Below, one piece after another: positions 8,701 through 16,944 of a stretch of 64,000 bases of DNA (position 1 is the first letter of the stretch; every line of letters starts with the position of its first letter). The stretch lies in assembly GCA_035293405.1 (NCBI GenBank), contig DATDOE010000082.1, positions 1 to 64,000 on the forward strand. Direction: 5' to 3'. The notes beneath the pieces are model-generated. The model did no database searches, was not told the DNA's origin, and saw nothing but the letters and a program-made list of their open reading frames with translations. A program made the position numbers and the translations under genes. Source of the stretch: Gp6-AA40 sp035293405. Lineage in GTDB: Bacteria; Acidobacteriota; Vicinamibacteria; Vicinamibacterales; UBA2999.

Positions 8701-9599
8701 AGTGCCATGCCGATCGGGGAATGGTGCATCGCCGATCGGAAGCGCTCCTCGCTTTCCCGCAAAGCATCCTCGGCGTGACGCCGCACCGCGATCTCGCGGC
8801 CGATGGTCGCCGCGACCGTCGTGAAATGACGATGCAGCTGTGAGATCTCGTCCGCCCGCCGGGAGCGTCTGCCCTGCTCGTCGTCCACTGCCTCGCCTGC
8901 CGCGAAGCGGCGCATGGCGCCATGAAGTCGCTCGATGCGCCCGGTCACGAAGACATGCAGGGTCACACCCAGGCCAAGCCCGGCGAGGAGCACCCCCAGC
9001 ATCGCCACAGCGAACTGTTGTCGAAGCCGGAAGGCGTTCACGGCCTTGGCCAACCTCAAGTCGTGGACGAGCACAATCAGCGCGCGCCGATCGACCCGCA
9101 AATCGCCCTGGCCGAGCGGCAGCGCCGCCGGCATGACGATCACCAGCTCGTTGCGATCGGTCGAGAACTGCGACACCGTGCGGCCGGTCGCGCGGGCGCG
9201 CGTGATCGCGGCCTCGACCCGCCCCCGCTCGGCGGGTCCCAGCCCGAGCGCACCGAGATCCAGTGGACGCCCCGCCCAGTCACGGCGGCTGCTCAGGACC
9301 ACCTGGTTCTCGGGAGAGACGAACACCGCGGCGCGCACTTCCTCGAACACCGCCAGCTCGCCAAACTCGCGCTGGGCGGTCTGGAGCTCGCTCCGCTCGG
9401 CGGCCCGTTCCGTACGGCTTTGGATTTCAGTCGCGCGCCGGAGCTGGTCGCGCTCGAAATCACGTTCGAAACGCGCCTGCTGTACCTCGTCGGCGACGAA
9501 GTAGAGCACCAGCCCCACCGCCGCGCAGTAGAGCATCAGGAGCAACGGCAGCTGAAAGCGCAGCGACCTCAGGTCGCGGTCGGGCCGGAAGGTGGCCAT
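5742..9599 (-). CDS. Hybrid sensor histidine kinase with PAS and GAF domains and C-terminal REC
   Basis: A 1285-aa kinase. Two N-terminal membrane segments (about residues 15-37 and 193-215) enclose a periplasmic sensor, followed by a HAMP-like region. Next come a PAS/PAC unit (about 270-390, ending DITERKRADEEL), a GAF domain (about 410-560), a second PAS/PAC unit (about 580-700, ending DITERKRAAAEV) and a second GAF (about 720-890). The HisKA motif GGVAHDFNNILTVI carries His923 and is followed by HATPase boxes (DTGSGI, GKGTGLGL). A C-terminal receiver has Asp1213 (LITDIVMPDG). The start at ATG 9599 lies 5 bases after the upstream lipoprotein gene's stop and gives a clean membrane anchor; an in-frame start at 9644 would overlap that gene. 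Confidence 0.92.
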   Translation of the reverse strand: MATFRPDRDLRSLRFQLPLLLMLYCAAVGLVLYFVADEVQQARFERDFERDQLRRATEIQSRTERAAERSELQTAQREFGELAVFEEVRAAVFVSPENQVVLSSRRDWAGRPLDLGALGLGPAERGRVEAAITRARATGRTVSQFSTDRNELVIVMPAALPLGQGDLRVDRRALIVLVHDLRLAKAVNAFRLRQQFAVAMLGVLLAGLGLGVTLHVFVTGRIERLHGAMRRFAAGEAVDDEQGRRSRRADEISQLHRHFTTVAATIGREIAVRRHAEDALRESEERFRSAMHHSPIGMALVSTDGRFLEVNPALCAIVGYAREELLSTTLKGLTHPDDLKNDMTAMARMLNRELDTFQTVERYFHKDGRILWVLLNASLIEDDSERPRYFVTQILDITERKRADEELRQVNRALRTISNCNQVLVHATDESSLLHEICAVIVKHGGYRMAWVGFAVADERQSVRPVAHAGFEDGYLAVAPITWSDEGTGGGPTAAAIRSGRPAVSHDFQSDPESGPWSDQALVRGYKSALALPLEGEGRVFGALTIYSSEDVTFDAAEVTLLKELADDLAFGIQALRTRISQRLVEEALRTSQSKLEMTMDMAGLAHWELDTRAGMFTFEERVFRQLGTTAAQEGGVMMPMDVYVRRFIPLEDLHILRDLTAQTDAPTAPGYAAQFEHRIRRVDGSIGTVQVRISYEKDAAGRVVRVHGANLDITERKRAAAEVVAMNERYARQEAALTTLTRSYVGTPDDFTPIVRDITEVVATTLEVAQVGVWRHDDRGTSTRCQDLFEWPEIRHSSGAELTEESCPVFFRSLAEADVIAAHDAPSDPRTSELAAPYLTAHEITSMMSVPIRSQGSTVGVLSCLHKGPPRRWTPDEQTFALAVANLLSAVIAQVERQRLEQQLRQAQKLEAIGQLAGGVAHDFNNILTVILGRAEDAGLDARLPDDLRDAMADISQNAERATGLTRQLLAFSRRQTIQVTDVDMNAVVGNLTRMLDRILGEDVVVEFTYAARPVHVRADRGMIEQVLLNLAVNARDAMPLGGHLAIETAVVEGLGESAGPARPPGTWVCLQVTDTGSGIANEHLPHIFEPFFTTKDVGKGTGLGLATTYGIVQQHGGWVEVDSQVDRGTTFRVFFPHVAASRIDVVAPAAPAPSPRGDETILVVEDEEGVRALVIKVLSDLGYRLLQAQSGPSAIEVWREHGPSIDMLITDIVMPDGMNGIELAERLRRNRPALKVIYTSGYLADVSRDDIPSRETDAYLAKPFSLPELARMVRRTLDAGERR

Positions 9600-9604
9600 C
9601 ACCG

Positions 9605-10573
9605 TCAGCCACGGCACGCGGCCTGATCGACGCCGGCAGGCCACCTGAAGAGCGGATCAAGATCGATCGCGCTCGTCATGAGACCCGATTCGATCAGCGT
9701 CGTCTGAATGCGAGCCGTCGTCGTCAGCAGCCGTGGGCGCGGCGCGGCGAGCAGCGCATGGCTCTCGGTGGGAGTGACGAGCCGCACCACGGCCAGCATC
9801 TCGGCCAGAACACCGGGCGTCACCTTCATCCGAGCGGCCACCCATTCTCTCGCCGGAGGCGTCCTGATGTCGTTCTCGGCCAGACGCCAGGCCGAGCAGA
9901 TCGCTGACGCACGCACCCCGTATCGCGCGAGATAGTCGCCCTGGACGATGAGCACACCGAGGAGCTCGAGTGGAGTGGACGCGCTGCTGAACAGGTCAAC
10001 GCCGCCGTCGGACACGATCTGAGAGCGTACCGGTTCGGCAGTCACGACCGCATCGACCTCGCGCCTGAGAAACGCGCTGCGATGCCGATCCGGCGGGACG
10101 TTCACGACCTCGATGTCGCTCATGTCCACTCCGGCGGTCTTCAACGCGCGACGCAGAAGATACGCGCTCGCCGAATTGACCTGGACGGCCACGCGGCGCC
10201 CTTTCAGATCGGCCAGAGAGGTGACGTCGGCGTGAGCCAGCACGGCGTCGGCCCCGCGTGATTCCGCCGCCACGAGGAGCACGATCGGAGCCATGCCTCC
10301 CTGGGCCACCAGCAGCACCTCATCCACGGTCATCAAGGCGGCCTCGATCCGGCCATTGCGAAAGGCGCGCATCACTTCGCCATCGTTGATGAACTCGACG
10401 AGGCGAAAATCCGCAGGCGCAAGCCATCCGCGATGCTGCGCCAGGAAGAGCAGTTCGCTGCTGGGTCCTGGAAATGTGCCGATCCGGATCGGAGGCAGAG
10501 GCTCCTGGCCGCAGGCCGGCTGCAGCAGGACCGCGAGCAGCGCCGCGATCGCCAGGACGCGCACGCCTCTCAT
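9605..10573 (-). CDS. NMT1/SsuA-like periplasmic substrate-binding lipoprotein
   Basis: A 322-aa solute-binding protein of the NMT1/THI5 and NrtA/SsuA type (family 16-like). Motifs include IRIGTFPGPSSELLFLAQ near the start, DLKGRRVAVQVNSASAYLL, and NVPPDRHRSAFLRREVDAVV. The N-terminus MRGVRVLAIAALLAVLLQPAC is a lipoprotein signal with the lipobox Cys at residue 21. I chose the ATG at 10573 because its ATGA overlaps the stop of the preceding gene; an upstream in-frame start at 10627 would place the signal internally. No ABC permease or ATPase is adjacent. The hybrid kinase follows after 5 bases, so this protein may act as a periplasmic sensor subunit for that kinase (inference). Confidence 0.85.
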   Translation of the reverse strand: MRGVRVLAIAALLAVLLQPACGQEPLPPIRIGTFPGPSSELLFLAQHRGWLAPADFRLVEFINDGEVMRAFRNGRIEAALMTVDEVLLVAQGGMAPIVLLVAAESRGADAVLAHADVTSLADLKGRRVAVQVNSASAYLLRRALKTAGVDMSDIEVVNVPPDRHRSAFLRREVDAVVTAEPVRSQIVSDGGVDLFSSASTPLELLGVLIVQGDYLARYGVRASAICSAWRLAENDIRTPPAREWVAARMKVTPGVLAEMLAVVRLVTPTESHALLAAPRPRLLTTTARIQTTLIESGLMTSAIDLDPLFRWPAGVDQAACRG

Positions 10574-11169
10574 CGGCCAAGCGTCAGAGGCGTCGATCCA
10601 TAGTCCGGCGCATTGCCGTGCTTCCATTTGATATTGCAGCCGATGCTCGGCTTCTGAGTTGCGGACACCGCGCGTGACTCGAGCACCGCATCAGCGGCGG
10701 CTCGAAGATCCCGGCCGGTGACCGGCACCGCGCTGCGGGGACGGCTGTCGTCGAACTGTCCGCGATAGACGAGCGTCGCGGCTGCGTCGAAGAGAAACAG
10801 GTCGGGCGTGCACGCGGCGCAGAAGGACTTCGCGATCTCCTGACTCTCGTCGAAAAGATAGGGGAACGAGTAGCCCGCGTCACGCGCCTCCTGTCGCATG
10901 CCGTCCGGTCCGTCCTCGGGAAACGCGATCACATCGTTCGAGTTGATCGCCACAACGGCGAGGCCGCGCGTCTGGTACTCCTTCGCGAACTGTGAGAACT
11001 CATGCCTGATGTGACGAACGAACGGGCAGTGATGACAGATGAAGGCCACCAGCAGAGCGGGTGCGGCACGAAACTGGTCGGGCGACACAATCCGCCCTTC
11101 GAGGTCCGGCAGCCGGAACGACGGGATCGGCGTTCCGAGCGCACGCATCGTGGAAGGTGTCGCAGCCAT
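10570..11169 (-). CDS. Thioredoxin-fold (AhpC/Redoxin) protein
   Basis: A 199-aa cytoplasmic peroxiredoxin-like thioredoxin-family protein without a signal peptide. It begins with a redoxin-type segment (PIPSFRLPDLEGR). Its active-site loop is VAFICHHCPFVRH, with Cys45 and Cys48 in a CxxC arrangement. It continues with GLAVVAINSND and a YLFDESQEIAKSF region typical of this subfamily of small thiol-dependent redox proteins. The gene heads a three-gene minus-strand operon with the binding lipoprotein (ATGA overlap) and the PAS/GAF hybrid kinase. The pairing suggests a redox or stress link to that sensor, but the sequence alone does not prove it. Confidence 0.88.
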   Translation of the reverse strand: MAATPSTMRALGTPIPSFRLPDLEGRIVSPDQFRAAPALLVAFICHHCPFVRHIRHEFSQFAKEYQTRGLAVVAINSNDVIAFPEDGPDGMRQEARDAGYSFPYLFDESQEIAKSFCAACTPDLFLFDAAATLVYRGQFDDSRPRSAVPVTGRDLRAAADAVLESRAVSATQKPSIGCNIKWKHGNAPDYGSTPLTLGR

Positions 11170-11251
11170 AGTCGAGTCTCGGCCCGCACCCGCAGTATAT
11201 GCAAAGGAAGACGGAAGGGTACCGGCCGGAACGACGGCCGGATGCGGGTGC

Positions 11252-12130
11252 TCAGCGGAGTGTGAAGGTCAGCTCGATCGTCACGAGGACGGCGACTGGC
11301 TCACCGAATCGCGTACCGGGCGCGAACCGCCACCGCTTGGCGGCCTTGATGGCCTCCTGGTCGAGCCCAAACGTGGAATCGAGCGAGCGCACGACCTCCA
11401 CGCTGCCCACCGTGCCATCGGGCAGCACGACGCACTCGAGGAGCACCGTGCCCTGCACCTTGGCTCGCATCGCGTCGGCGGTGTACTGCGGCTTGACCTC
11501 CTGGAGCGGGCGCGGCAACTGCACGCCATTGCCCGGCCGATACGCGCCACCGCCGGTGCCGCCGCCAAATCCCGGGCCGAGGCCCGATCCCTGTCCAGGC
11601 CCCGCGCCTGACCCGGTACCGGAGCCCGTTGATGCGGATGCCTGTGTGGACTCGAGCGCGCCCGGTGTCACCTCGGTCGCGGCCGCAAGCGCCTGCGCGG
11701 GAATGTTCAGCGTCTCGGGCGGAGGTTCGACCTTCGGCGGTTGCGGTGTCGGCTCGGGCGGCGTGGGCACCGAGATCTTTTCACGCCCCTTCAACTCCGC
11801 CTTCTTCGGCGGGTCGGGCATCTTGTTGCCGCCACCACCACCGCCGCCCGGTCCCGGCTGGGACAACCAGATGATGTCCGGCGAGAGACGATCGGGAAGA
11901 ACCGCCTGGTACACCCGGTCCGGTATCAGGCTCATGATGAGCAACGCGATCCCGATGACGACGAGATGCGTAATCAAACCGGCACCAAGCGACGCTCCGA
12001 TGCGCTGGCCGTCCGGTTGATCGAACAGAAAACGGACTTCGACCGGACCATCGCTGGCAGGGCGTACAGTCAGGTGCGAGGACGGAAGTGCCGACCTCTC
12101 AGTCTGTTCGCGTTTGGTCGTCGTCGACAT
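11252..12130 (-). CDS. Energy transducer TonB
   Basis: A 292-aa TonB protein. A cytoplasmic N-terminal stretch of about 45 residues with FLFDQPDGQRIGASLGAG precedes one membrane helix (about 50-70, HLVVIGIALLIMSLI). A Gly-rich loop (GPGGGGGGGNKM) and a Pro-rich region (PTPPEPTPQPPKVEPPPET) would span the periplasm. A second Gly-rich linker leads to the C-terminal TonB domain (about 205-292), which has VKPQYTADAMRAKVQGTVLL, a DGTVGSVEVVRSLD strand and a KRWRFAPGTRFGEPV segment. It is longer than the TonB at 873-1526 and has the cytoplasmic extension common in Acidobacteriota. No exbB or exbD gene is adjacent. Confidence 0.9.
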   Translation of the reverse strand: MSTTTKREQTERSALPSSHLTVRPASDGPVEVRFLFDQPDGQRIGASLGAGLITHLVVIGIALLIMSLIPDRVYQAVLPDRLSPDIIWLSQPGPGGGGGGGNKMPDPPKKAELKGREKISVPTPPEPTPQPPKVEPPPETLNIPAQALAAATEVTPGALESTQASASTGSGTGSGAGPGQGSGLGPGFGGGTGGGAYRPGNGVQLPRPLQEVKPQYTADAMRAKVQGTVLLECVVLPDGTVGSVEVVRSLDSTFGLDQEAIKAAKRWRFAPGTRFGEPVAVLVTIELTFTLR

Positions 12131-12292
12131 GACCGGTCTTTACTGACGTAGTTTTATTGTCCCCGAGTATGCTCGCCGCTCGCAAGCTGCAAAACAAGTG
12201 CCCTCAGCCGCAACACTCTGGCGGCATCCGTTTCTCTCAGCTTAGACGCCAGCGGCATGGAATTCGGCTCCTGTCCCCGTCCGTGTGTCCTG

Positions 12293-13165
12293 CTACTCGG
12301 TCGTATATCCGTCCCTCGCCCGAACACGAAGGCCGCGCTGGCTGTTGTTGACGATCACGCGAATGGACCGCCATTCGTGCACGCCCGGCTCAGCCTGTGC
12401 CGCCGGTACGTAGCCGATCAGATACTGGTACCTGAGCTCTTTGGCGATGGCCGCCAAGGTTCGTTCGAGCTCCTTCGGGTCGCGCAGCAGGAACGATCGC
12501 CCGCCGGTCAGCACGGCCAGTTCGGCCGCCGGCGGCAAACGGTTGCGTCCGAACACAATCGGATAGATGAGTGCCTGGCTTCGCCGTGCGCGGGCCACGA
12601 CCTGTGTCGACGTCGCGCCGCTGTAGCGATCGACCCCATCTGAGAAGACCACGAGCGCCTGCCGTCCCTTCTCCGGCTCGAGCCGGTCGAGGGTCGCGAT
12701 GATGGCGTCGTACAGCGATGTGGTGCTCCAGGCGTCGAGCGCCGCAATCGCTCGACGCTGTTCCTCGCGGCTGCTCGAGAGTGGCGCGATCACGTCGGCG
12801 TTGTTGCCGATCGCGACCACCATCGATCGGTCATCCGGTTTCAGCTGTCGCAGGAACGCCTGCGACGCGAGCTTCGCCAATCGCAGCGGCTCGCCCGCCA
12901 TGCTGGCGCTGCGGTCGACGCCGAGCGCCACCGTCAGCGGAAACTCACCCGCGGCAAAGGCGGCAATCTCCTGCGGCCGGCCGTTCTCCAAGACCTCGAA
13001 ATCCGATTGACGGAGGCCGGTCACCGGCTCGCCCTTGTCGTCGGTGACCGTGGCGTAGACCTCGACGAGCTGTACACCTGAGGAAAACTGCGGGATCTGG
13101 CCCTGCGCCGTCAGGACGACGCCAAGGGCCAGCAGCGGGGTGATCCCCAGGAGCCAGCCGATCAT
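12293..13165 (-). CDS. VWFA-related acidobacterial-type secreted protein
   Basis: A 290-aa protein with a signal peptide (MIGWLLGITPLLALGVVLTAQGQ) followed by a VYATVTDDKGEPVTGLRQSDFEVLENG segment. That combination defines the VWFA-related domain family that is greatly expanded in Acidobacteriota. The von Willebrand A domain follows with a MIDAS-like DRSASMAG motif (about residues 93-100) and VVFSDGVDRYSG. Such proteins probably act in the periplasm or cell envelope in metal-dependent adhesion or assembly; substrates are unknown. The start at ATG 13165 is preferred over one 30 bases upstream because it begins the signal peptide directly. It is divergent from tatA, whose start lies only 30 bases away. 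Confidence 0.88.
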   Translation of the reverse strand: MIGWLLGITPLLALGVVLTAQGQIPQFSSGVQLVEVYATVTDDKGEPVTGLRQSDFEVLENGRPQEIAAFAAGEFPLTVALGVDRSASMAGEPLRLAKLASQAFLRQLKPDDRSMVVAIGNNADVIAPLSSSREEQRRAIAALDAWSTTSLYDAIIATLDRLEPEKGRQALVVFSDGVDRYSGATSTQVVARARRSQALIYPIVFGRNRLPPAAELAVLTGGRSFLLRDPKELERTLAAIAKELRYQYLIGYVPAAQAEPGVHEWRSIRVIVNNSQRGLRVRARDGYTTE

Positions 13166-13183
13166 GCGTGGTACAATCGGGCC

Positions 13184-13189
13184 GGAAGG
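13184..13189 (+). promoter_or_regulatory. Ribosome binding site of tatA
   Basis: GGAAGG lies 6 bases upstream of the ATG at 13196 and fixes the start of this very short gene. Confidence 0.6.
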
Positions 13190-13195
13190 TGACAT

Positions 13196-13360
13196 ATGAA
13201 CCTTGGCATTCCAGAGCTTCTCATCATCCTGGCGATCATCATTCTGATCTTCGGCGCCAACCGCCTGCCTGAGATCGGACGCGGGATCGGCAAAGGCATC
13301 CGGAATTTCAAGGACGCCACCAGCAAGGACGGCGCTCCTCAGGGTACCGAGAAACCCTAA
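13196..13360 (+). CDS. tatA: Twin-arginine translocase subunit TatA/E
   Basis: A 54-aa TatA/E-type subunit of the Tat translocase, which exports folded proteins across the inner membrane. It starts with the family pattern NLGIPELLIILAIIILIFGA: a short periplasmic end and one membrane helix with the hinge Gly. An amphipathic helix NRLPEIGRGIGKGIRNFKDA follows, with a short hydrophilic tail of 13 residues. It is at the short end for TatA. A clear GGAAGG lies 6 bases before the ATG. No tatC is in the window. Its stop codon overlaps that of the convergent rnr gene. Confidence 0.9.
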   Translation: MNLGIPELLIILAIIILIFGANRLPEIGRGIGKGIRNFKDATSKDGAPQGTEKP

Positions 13361-15636
13361 CGGCGACGGCCGCGGCCGGCACCGCGGCCCTGCTTCTTGG
13401 CCTGCCGCTCGTTTCGCCCCGGCCGCTGCTTCAGCCGCTGTTGCTTCTTCGTCCGGATCGTGCTTCGATGCGGTCCGCGCATCCGCTCATCACGGCGGAT
13501 CGTTTCCAGAATATCGACCAGTCCGAGGTCGACCTGCCGGCGCTCCATGTCGACGCGCACGACCTGGACCAGCACCTTGTCCCCTAGACGATACGCCTTC
13601 TTGGTGTTTTCGCCCTGCAGGATGTGCTGCTGCTCCACGAACCGGTAGTAGTCGTCGGCCATGCTCGAGATGTGCACGAGACCTTCGACATAGTGCTCGA
13701 CGAGCTCGATGAACAGGCCGAACGGGGCGACGCCGGTGATGTAGCCCTCGTATTCATCGCCCACCTTGTCCGCCATGAAGCGGACCTTCTTCCACTGCAG
13801 CAGCTCACGCTCGGCCTCGTCCGCGCGACGCTCCATCTCTGACGTGTGTTTCGCGGTCTCGGGCAGCTCCTCGTTGAGCTCATCTCGGCGCGCCGGCGAC
13901 ATCACCGCCTGCCGTGACTCACGCAGCATGCGATGCACGACGAGATCCGGGTATCGCCTGATCGGAGAGGTGAAGTGCGTGTAGTGCTCGGCCGCGAGAC
14001 CGAAGTGCCCGAGACTCGCTGCGTCGTAGCGCGCCTTCTGCATCGTCCGCAGCATCAGCGCCGCGATCGGCCGCTCTTCCGGCGTGCCTTTCATCCGATC
14101 GATGAGCTTCTGAAAGTGTGTCGGCGTGATCGACTGTCCCGTCGCCGCGAGGCTGTAGCCCAGGGTGGTGATGAAGGCTTCGAAGTCCGCTACCTTCTTC
14201 AGGTCAGGTGGCTCGTGCACGCGGTGCAGTGCCGGAACGTCCGTCGTGACCAGGTGTGCCGCCACGGTCTCGTTGGCCAGGAGCATGAACTCCTCGATCA
14301 GGCGGTGCGCCACGTTCCGCTCCGAGGCCACGATGTCCGTGATCTGACCGACGTCGGACAGGATCACCTCCGCCTCCGGCAGATCGAAATCGATCGAGCC
14401 TCTCCGGCGACGGCGCAGGTTCAGAATCCCGAACAGCTCGTGCATCTGCTCGAACATCGGCACCAGCGCCTGGTACTCGCGTGTCGTCGCCTCGTCGTGG
14501 TCGGTCAGGATCGCGTTCACGGCCATGTACGTCATCCGTGCATCGCTGTTGATCACGCCGTCGTGGATCTCGTAGCGCACGACCTGCCCGCGGCTGTCGA
14601 CCTCCATGAAACAGGACTGCACCAGGCGATCGACGCGCGGATTGAGGCTGCACAAGCCGGTCGCCAGCTCCGCCGGAAACATGTGCACGGCGCGCTCGGT
14701 GAAGTACACCGAGGTGCCTCGCTCGTAGGCCTCCTCGTCGAGCGCACTGCCCTCTTTCACGTAGTGCGAGACGTCGGCGATGTGCACGCCGAGCCAGTAG
14801 TGGCCGTTCTTCAGCCGCTCGATCGTGATCGCGTCGTCGAAGTCGCGCGCGTGCTCTCCGTCGATCGTGACGGTGGTGACGCCGCGGAAGTCGGTGCGCC
14901 CTTTGATATCGCGCTCCTTCACGACGCCGCCGATGCGTCGCGCCTCGTCGATCGCTTCCTCGGGATGGGTGTCGGGGATGTTGAACTTGCGAATGATGAT
15001 CTGCGTGTCGACGCCCGGCTCGTCGATGCGGCCGAGCACCTCGATCACCCGGCCGACAGGACCCCGAGTGGCGGTCGGCCACCTGGTCATCTCGACGACC
15101 ACCATGTCGCCGGGCTCGGCCGACGACCACTGTCCCGTCGGGACGTGCACGTCGGTCAGGACCCGCCGATCGAACGGCGCGACATAGCCAAGCCCGGCCT
15201 CGTCGATCTCGAAGCGGCCGACGAGGTTGGCCTGGCTGCGCTCGAGAATCCTGATGATGCGACCCTCGGCGCCTTTGTCGGTGCGCCGCTCGATCCGCGC
15301 CACCACCCGGTCCCCGTGCATCGCCTCGGTCAGGTTCGACGCCGCGATGTAGATGTCCTCGCGCTCGCCGCGCTTCCCCTCTTCGGGGACCACGAAACCG
15401 AAACCAGCCGGATTGGTCGTGAGCCGCCCGACCACGAGGTCCATCTTGTCGGGCAGGCCGAAACGGTTGCCGCGAATCTGCAGGAGGTCGCCGGACGACA
15501 CCATCGCCTTCAACTGGCGCTTGAAGGCGGCCCGCGCCTCGCGTGGAACCCGCAGCAGCTGGGTGAGCTCGCGCGCGGTCGCAGGGTGATGCACCGTCTC
15601 GCGAATGAGTCGAAGAAGCTCGTCAGGGCTACGCAA
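13357..15636 (-). CDS. rnr: Ribonuclease R
   Basis: A 759-aa processive 3'-5' exoribonuclease of the RNase II/R superfamily, which degrades structured RNA in the cytoplasm. An N-terminal helix-turn-helix-like region (1-60) and cold-shock/OB domains (about 65-230) precede the RNB catalytic domain. The RNB domain holds TIDGEHARDFDDAITIE with the catalytic aspartates, and HFTSPIRRYPDLVVHR. A C-terminal S1 domain (about 635-720, EYEGYITGVAPFGLFIEL) and a Lys/Arg-rich tail complete the RNase R layout. Translation appears to start at TTG 15636, overlapping the end of the glycerate kinase gene by 8 bases. It closes a minus-strand operon. Confidence 0.95.
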   Translation of the reverse strand: MRSPDELLRLIRETVHHPATARELTQLLRVPREARAAFKRQLKAMVSSGDLLQIRGNRFGLPDKMDLVVGRLTTNPAGFGFVVPEEGKRGEREDIYIAASNLTEAMHGDRVVARIERRTDKGAEGRIIRILERSQANLVGRFEIDEAGLGYVAPFDRRVLTDVHVPTGQWSSAEPGDMVVVEMTRWPTATRGPVGRVIEVLGRIDEPGVDTQIIIRKFNIPDTHPEEAIDEARRIGGVVKERDIKGRTDFRGVTTVTIDGEHARDFDDAITIERLKNGHYWLGVHIADVSHYVKEGSALDEEAYERGTSVYFTERAVHMFPAELATGLCSLNPRVDRLVQSCFMEVDSRGQVVRYEIHDGVINSDARMTYMAVNAILTDHDEATTREYQALVPMFEQMHELFGILNLRRRRRGSIDFDLPEAEVILSDVGQITDIVASERNVAHRLIEEFMLLANETVAAHLVTTDVPALHRVHEPPDLKKVADFEAFITTLGYSLAATGQSITPTHFQKLIDRMKGTPEERPIAALMLRTMQKARYDAASLGHFGLAAEHYTHFTSPIRRYPDLVVHRMLRESRQAVMSPARRDELNEELPETAKHTSEMERRADEAERELLQWKKVRFMADKVGDEYEGYITGVAPFGLFIELVEHYVEGLVHISSMADDYYRFVEQQHILQGENTKKAYRLGDKVLVQVVRVDMERRQVDLGLVDILETIRRDERMRGPHRSTIRTKKQQRLKQRPGRNERQAKKQGRGAGRGRRR

Positions 15637-16903
15637 TGAGCATGACCTGCAGATCGCCGACGTTGGTATTGGTTGGACCGGTGCGAATCAGATCGCCGAT
15701 CCGAGCGAAAAATGCGTACGTATTGTTATCAGTCAGATAGTCTTCGGGCGCGGCCACTCCGGCCGCTCGTGCCCGCTCAAATGTTGTGGGATCGACGACG
15801 GCACCCGCCGCGTCGGTGGGACCGTCGATGCCGTCGGTCCCGATGCTGGCCGCCACGACTCGCGGCCCGAGCGCGCGCAGTGCTCGCGCCATCGAAAACG
15901 CAAACTCCTGATTGCGGCCGCCTGTGCCGGCGCCACGAACGGTCACGGTCGTCTCGCCTGACGCAATCACACAGAGCGGCCGTGGCAGTGAGCCAGCCTC
16001 GTGCGCGGTTCGCTCGACGTGCTGCGTGGCGGCCAGCCGCGCTTCCCCCGTCACCGGCTCCGCGATGACGTGGACGTGGTATCCGAGCGCCGCGGCCGCG
16101 CGGCGGGCCCCATCGATAGCGCCCCGCTGGGGACCGATGACGAGCGCACGGGCACGAGCCAGCCGGGCATCGCCGGCCGATGGAGTCTCGGGCACGTCGC
16201 CGGCCATGCCTCGCCTCAAGTGTTGCACGACTGAATCCGGATAGACGCCGGTGCCGCCGCGCCGCGCGAGCACCTCGAGTGCGGAGGCAAACGTGCTCTC
16301 GTCCGGGACCGTGGGCCCCGAGGCAATCACCGACAGATCGTCGCCGACCACGTCGGAAACCGCACACGTCAGCACCGAGCCGCGCGCGGCCACGGCCAGC
16401 TGTCCGCCTTTGATGGCCGACAGATGCTTGCGGACGGTGTTCAGATCGTAGATGTCCGCCCCCTGCTGCATCAGCGTCCGTGCGGTGTGCTGCTTGGACT
16501 CCAGCGTGATGCCAGGCGCCGGCAGCGCCATGAGCGCTGATCCTCCTCCCGACAGCAGAACAAGGAGGAGATCGTGTTCGCCAGATGCGGCCGCGACGTC
16601 GAGCGCACGGCGTGCGCCCGCCACGCTGCCGCCGTCCGGGAGCGGATGCCCGGCGTCACACCACTCAGCGCCACAAGGAAGCGGGCTCTGATCCGGCAAC
16701 GACCGTTTCGGGCCAATCCCGAGCATCGAGCGGAGCGGCACCGGCGCGGCCGAGGCACACGCGTGGAGCATCGGCGCCGCGGCCTTGCCGGCGGCGATCA
16801 CGTCAACGGCCCGTGCGTGCTGCAGCTCGGCGTTCACCGAGGCATCGTCCAGGGCACGGCGTACTAACAGACCAGCGTTCACGGCATCAATCGCCGCGCG
16901 CAA
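15629..16903 (-). CDS. Glycerate 2-kinase (GckA/TtuD, MOFRL family)
   Basis: A 424-aa kinase of the DUF4147/MOFRL family that converts D-glycerate to 2-phosphoglycerate, as in hydroxypyruvate, serine-cycle or glyoxylate metabolism. Characteristic segments are VIAAGKAAAPML, LLVLLSGGGSALM (about residues 115-127), DLNTVRKHLSAIKGGQLA, and the C-terminal MOFRL region with VIASGETTVTVRGAGTGGRNQEFA and SIGTDGIDGPTDAAGA. The start is uncertain: TTG at 16903 is the best in-frame candidate, and the frame stays open with similar sequence (RLRQDLNTIL) a little upstream. It lies between a small unknown gene and rnr, with overlap into rnr. Confidence 0.9.
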   Translation of the reverse strand: MRAAIDAVNAGLLVRRALDDASVNAELQHARAVDVIAAGKAAAPMLHACASAAPVPLRSMLGIGPKRSLPDQSPLPCGAEWCDAGHPLPDGGSVAGARRALDVAAASGEHDLLLVLLSGGGSALMALPAPGITLESKQHTARTLMQQGADIYDLNTVRKHLSAIKGGQLAVAARGSVLTCAVSDVVGDDLSVIASGPTVPDESTFASALEVLARRGGTGVYPDSVVQHLRRGMAGDVPETPSAGDARLARARALVIGPQRGAIDGARRAAAALGYHVHVIAEPVTGEARLAATQHVERTAHEAGSLPRPLCVIASGETTVTVRGAGTGGRNQEFAFSMARALRALGPRVVAASIGTDGIDGPTDAAGAVVDPTTFERARAAGVAAPEDYLTDNNTYAFFARIGDLIRTGPTNTNVGDLQVMLIA

Positions 16904-16944
16904 TATCGTGTTCAGGTCTTGTCGGAGTCGTGGAACGGGGAGAG

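Noticed and set aside
13933..15639. 568-codon open frame antisense to rnr
   Set aside because: Shadow of RNase R, His/Val/Asp-rich and without a family match.
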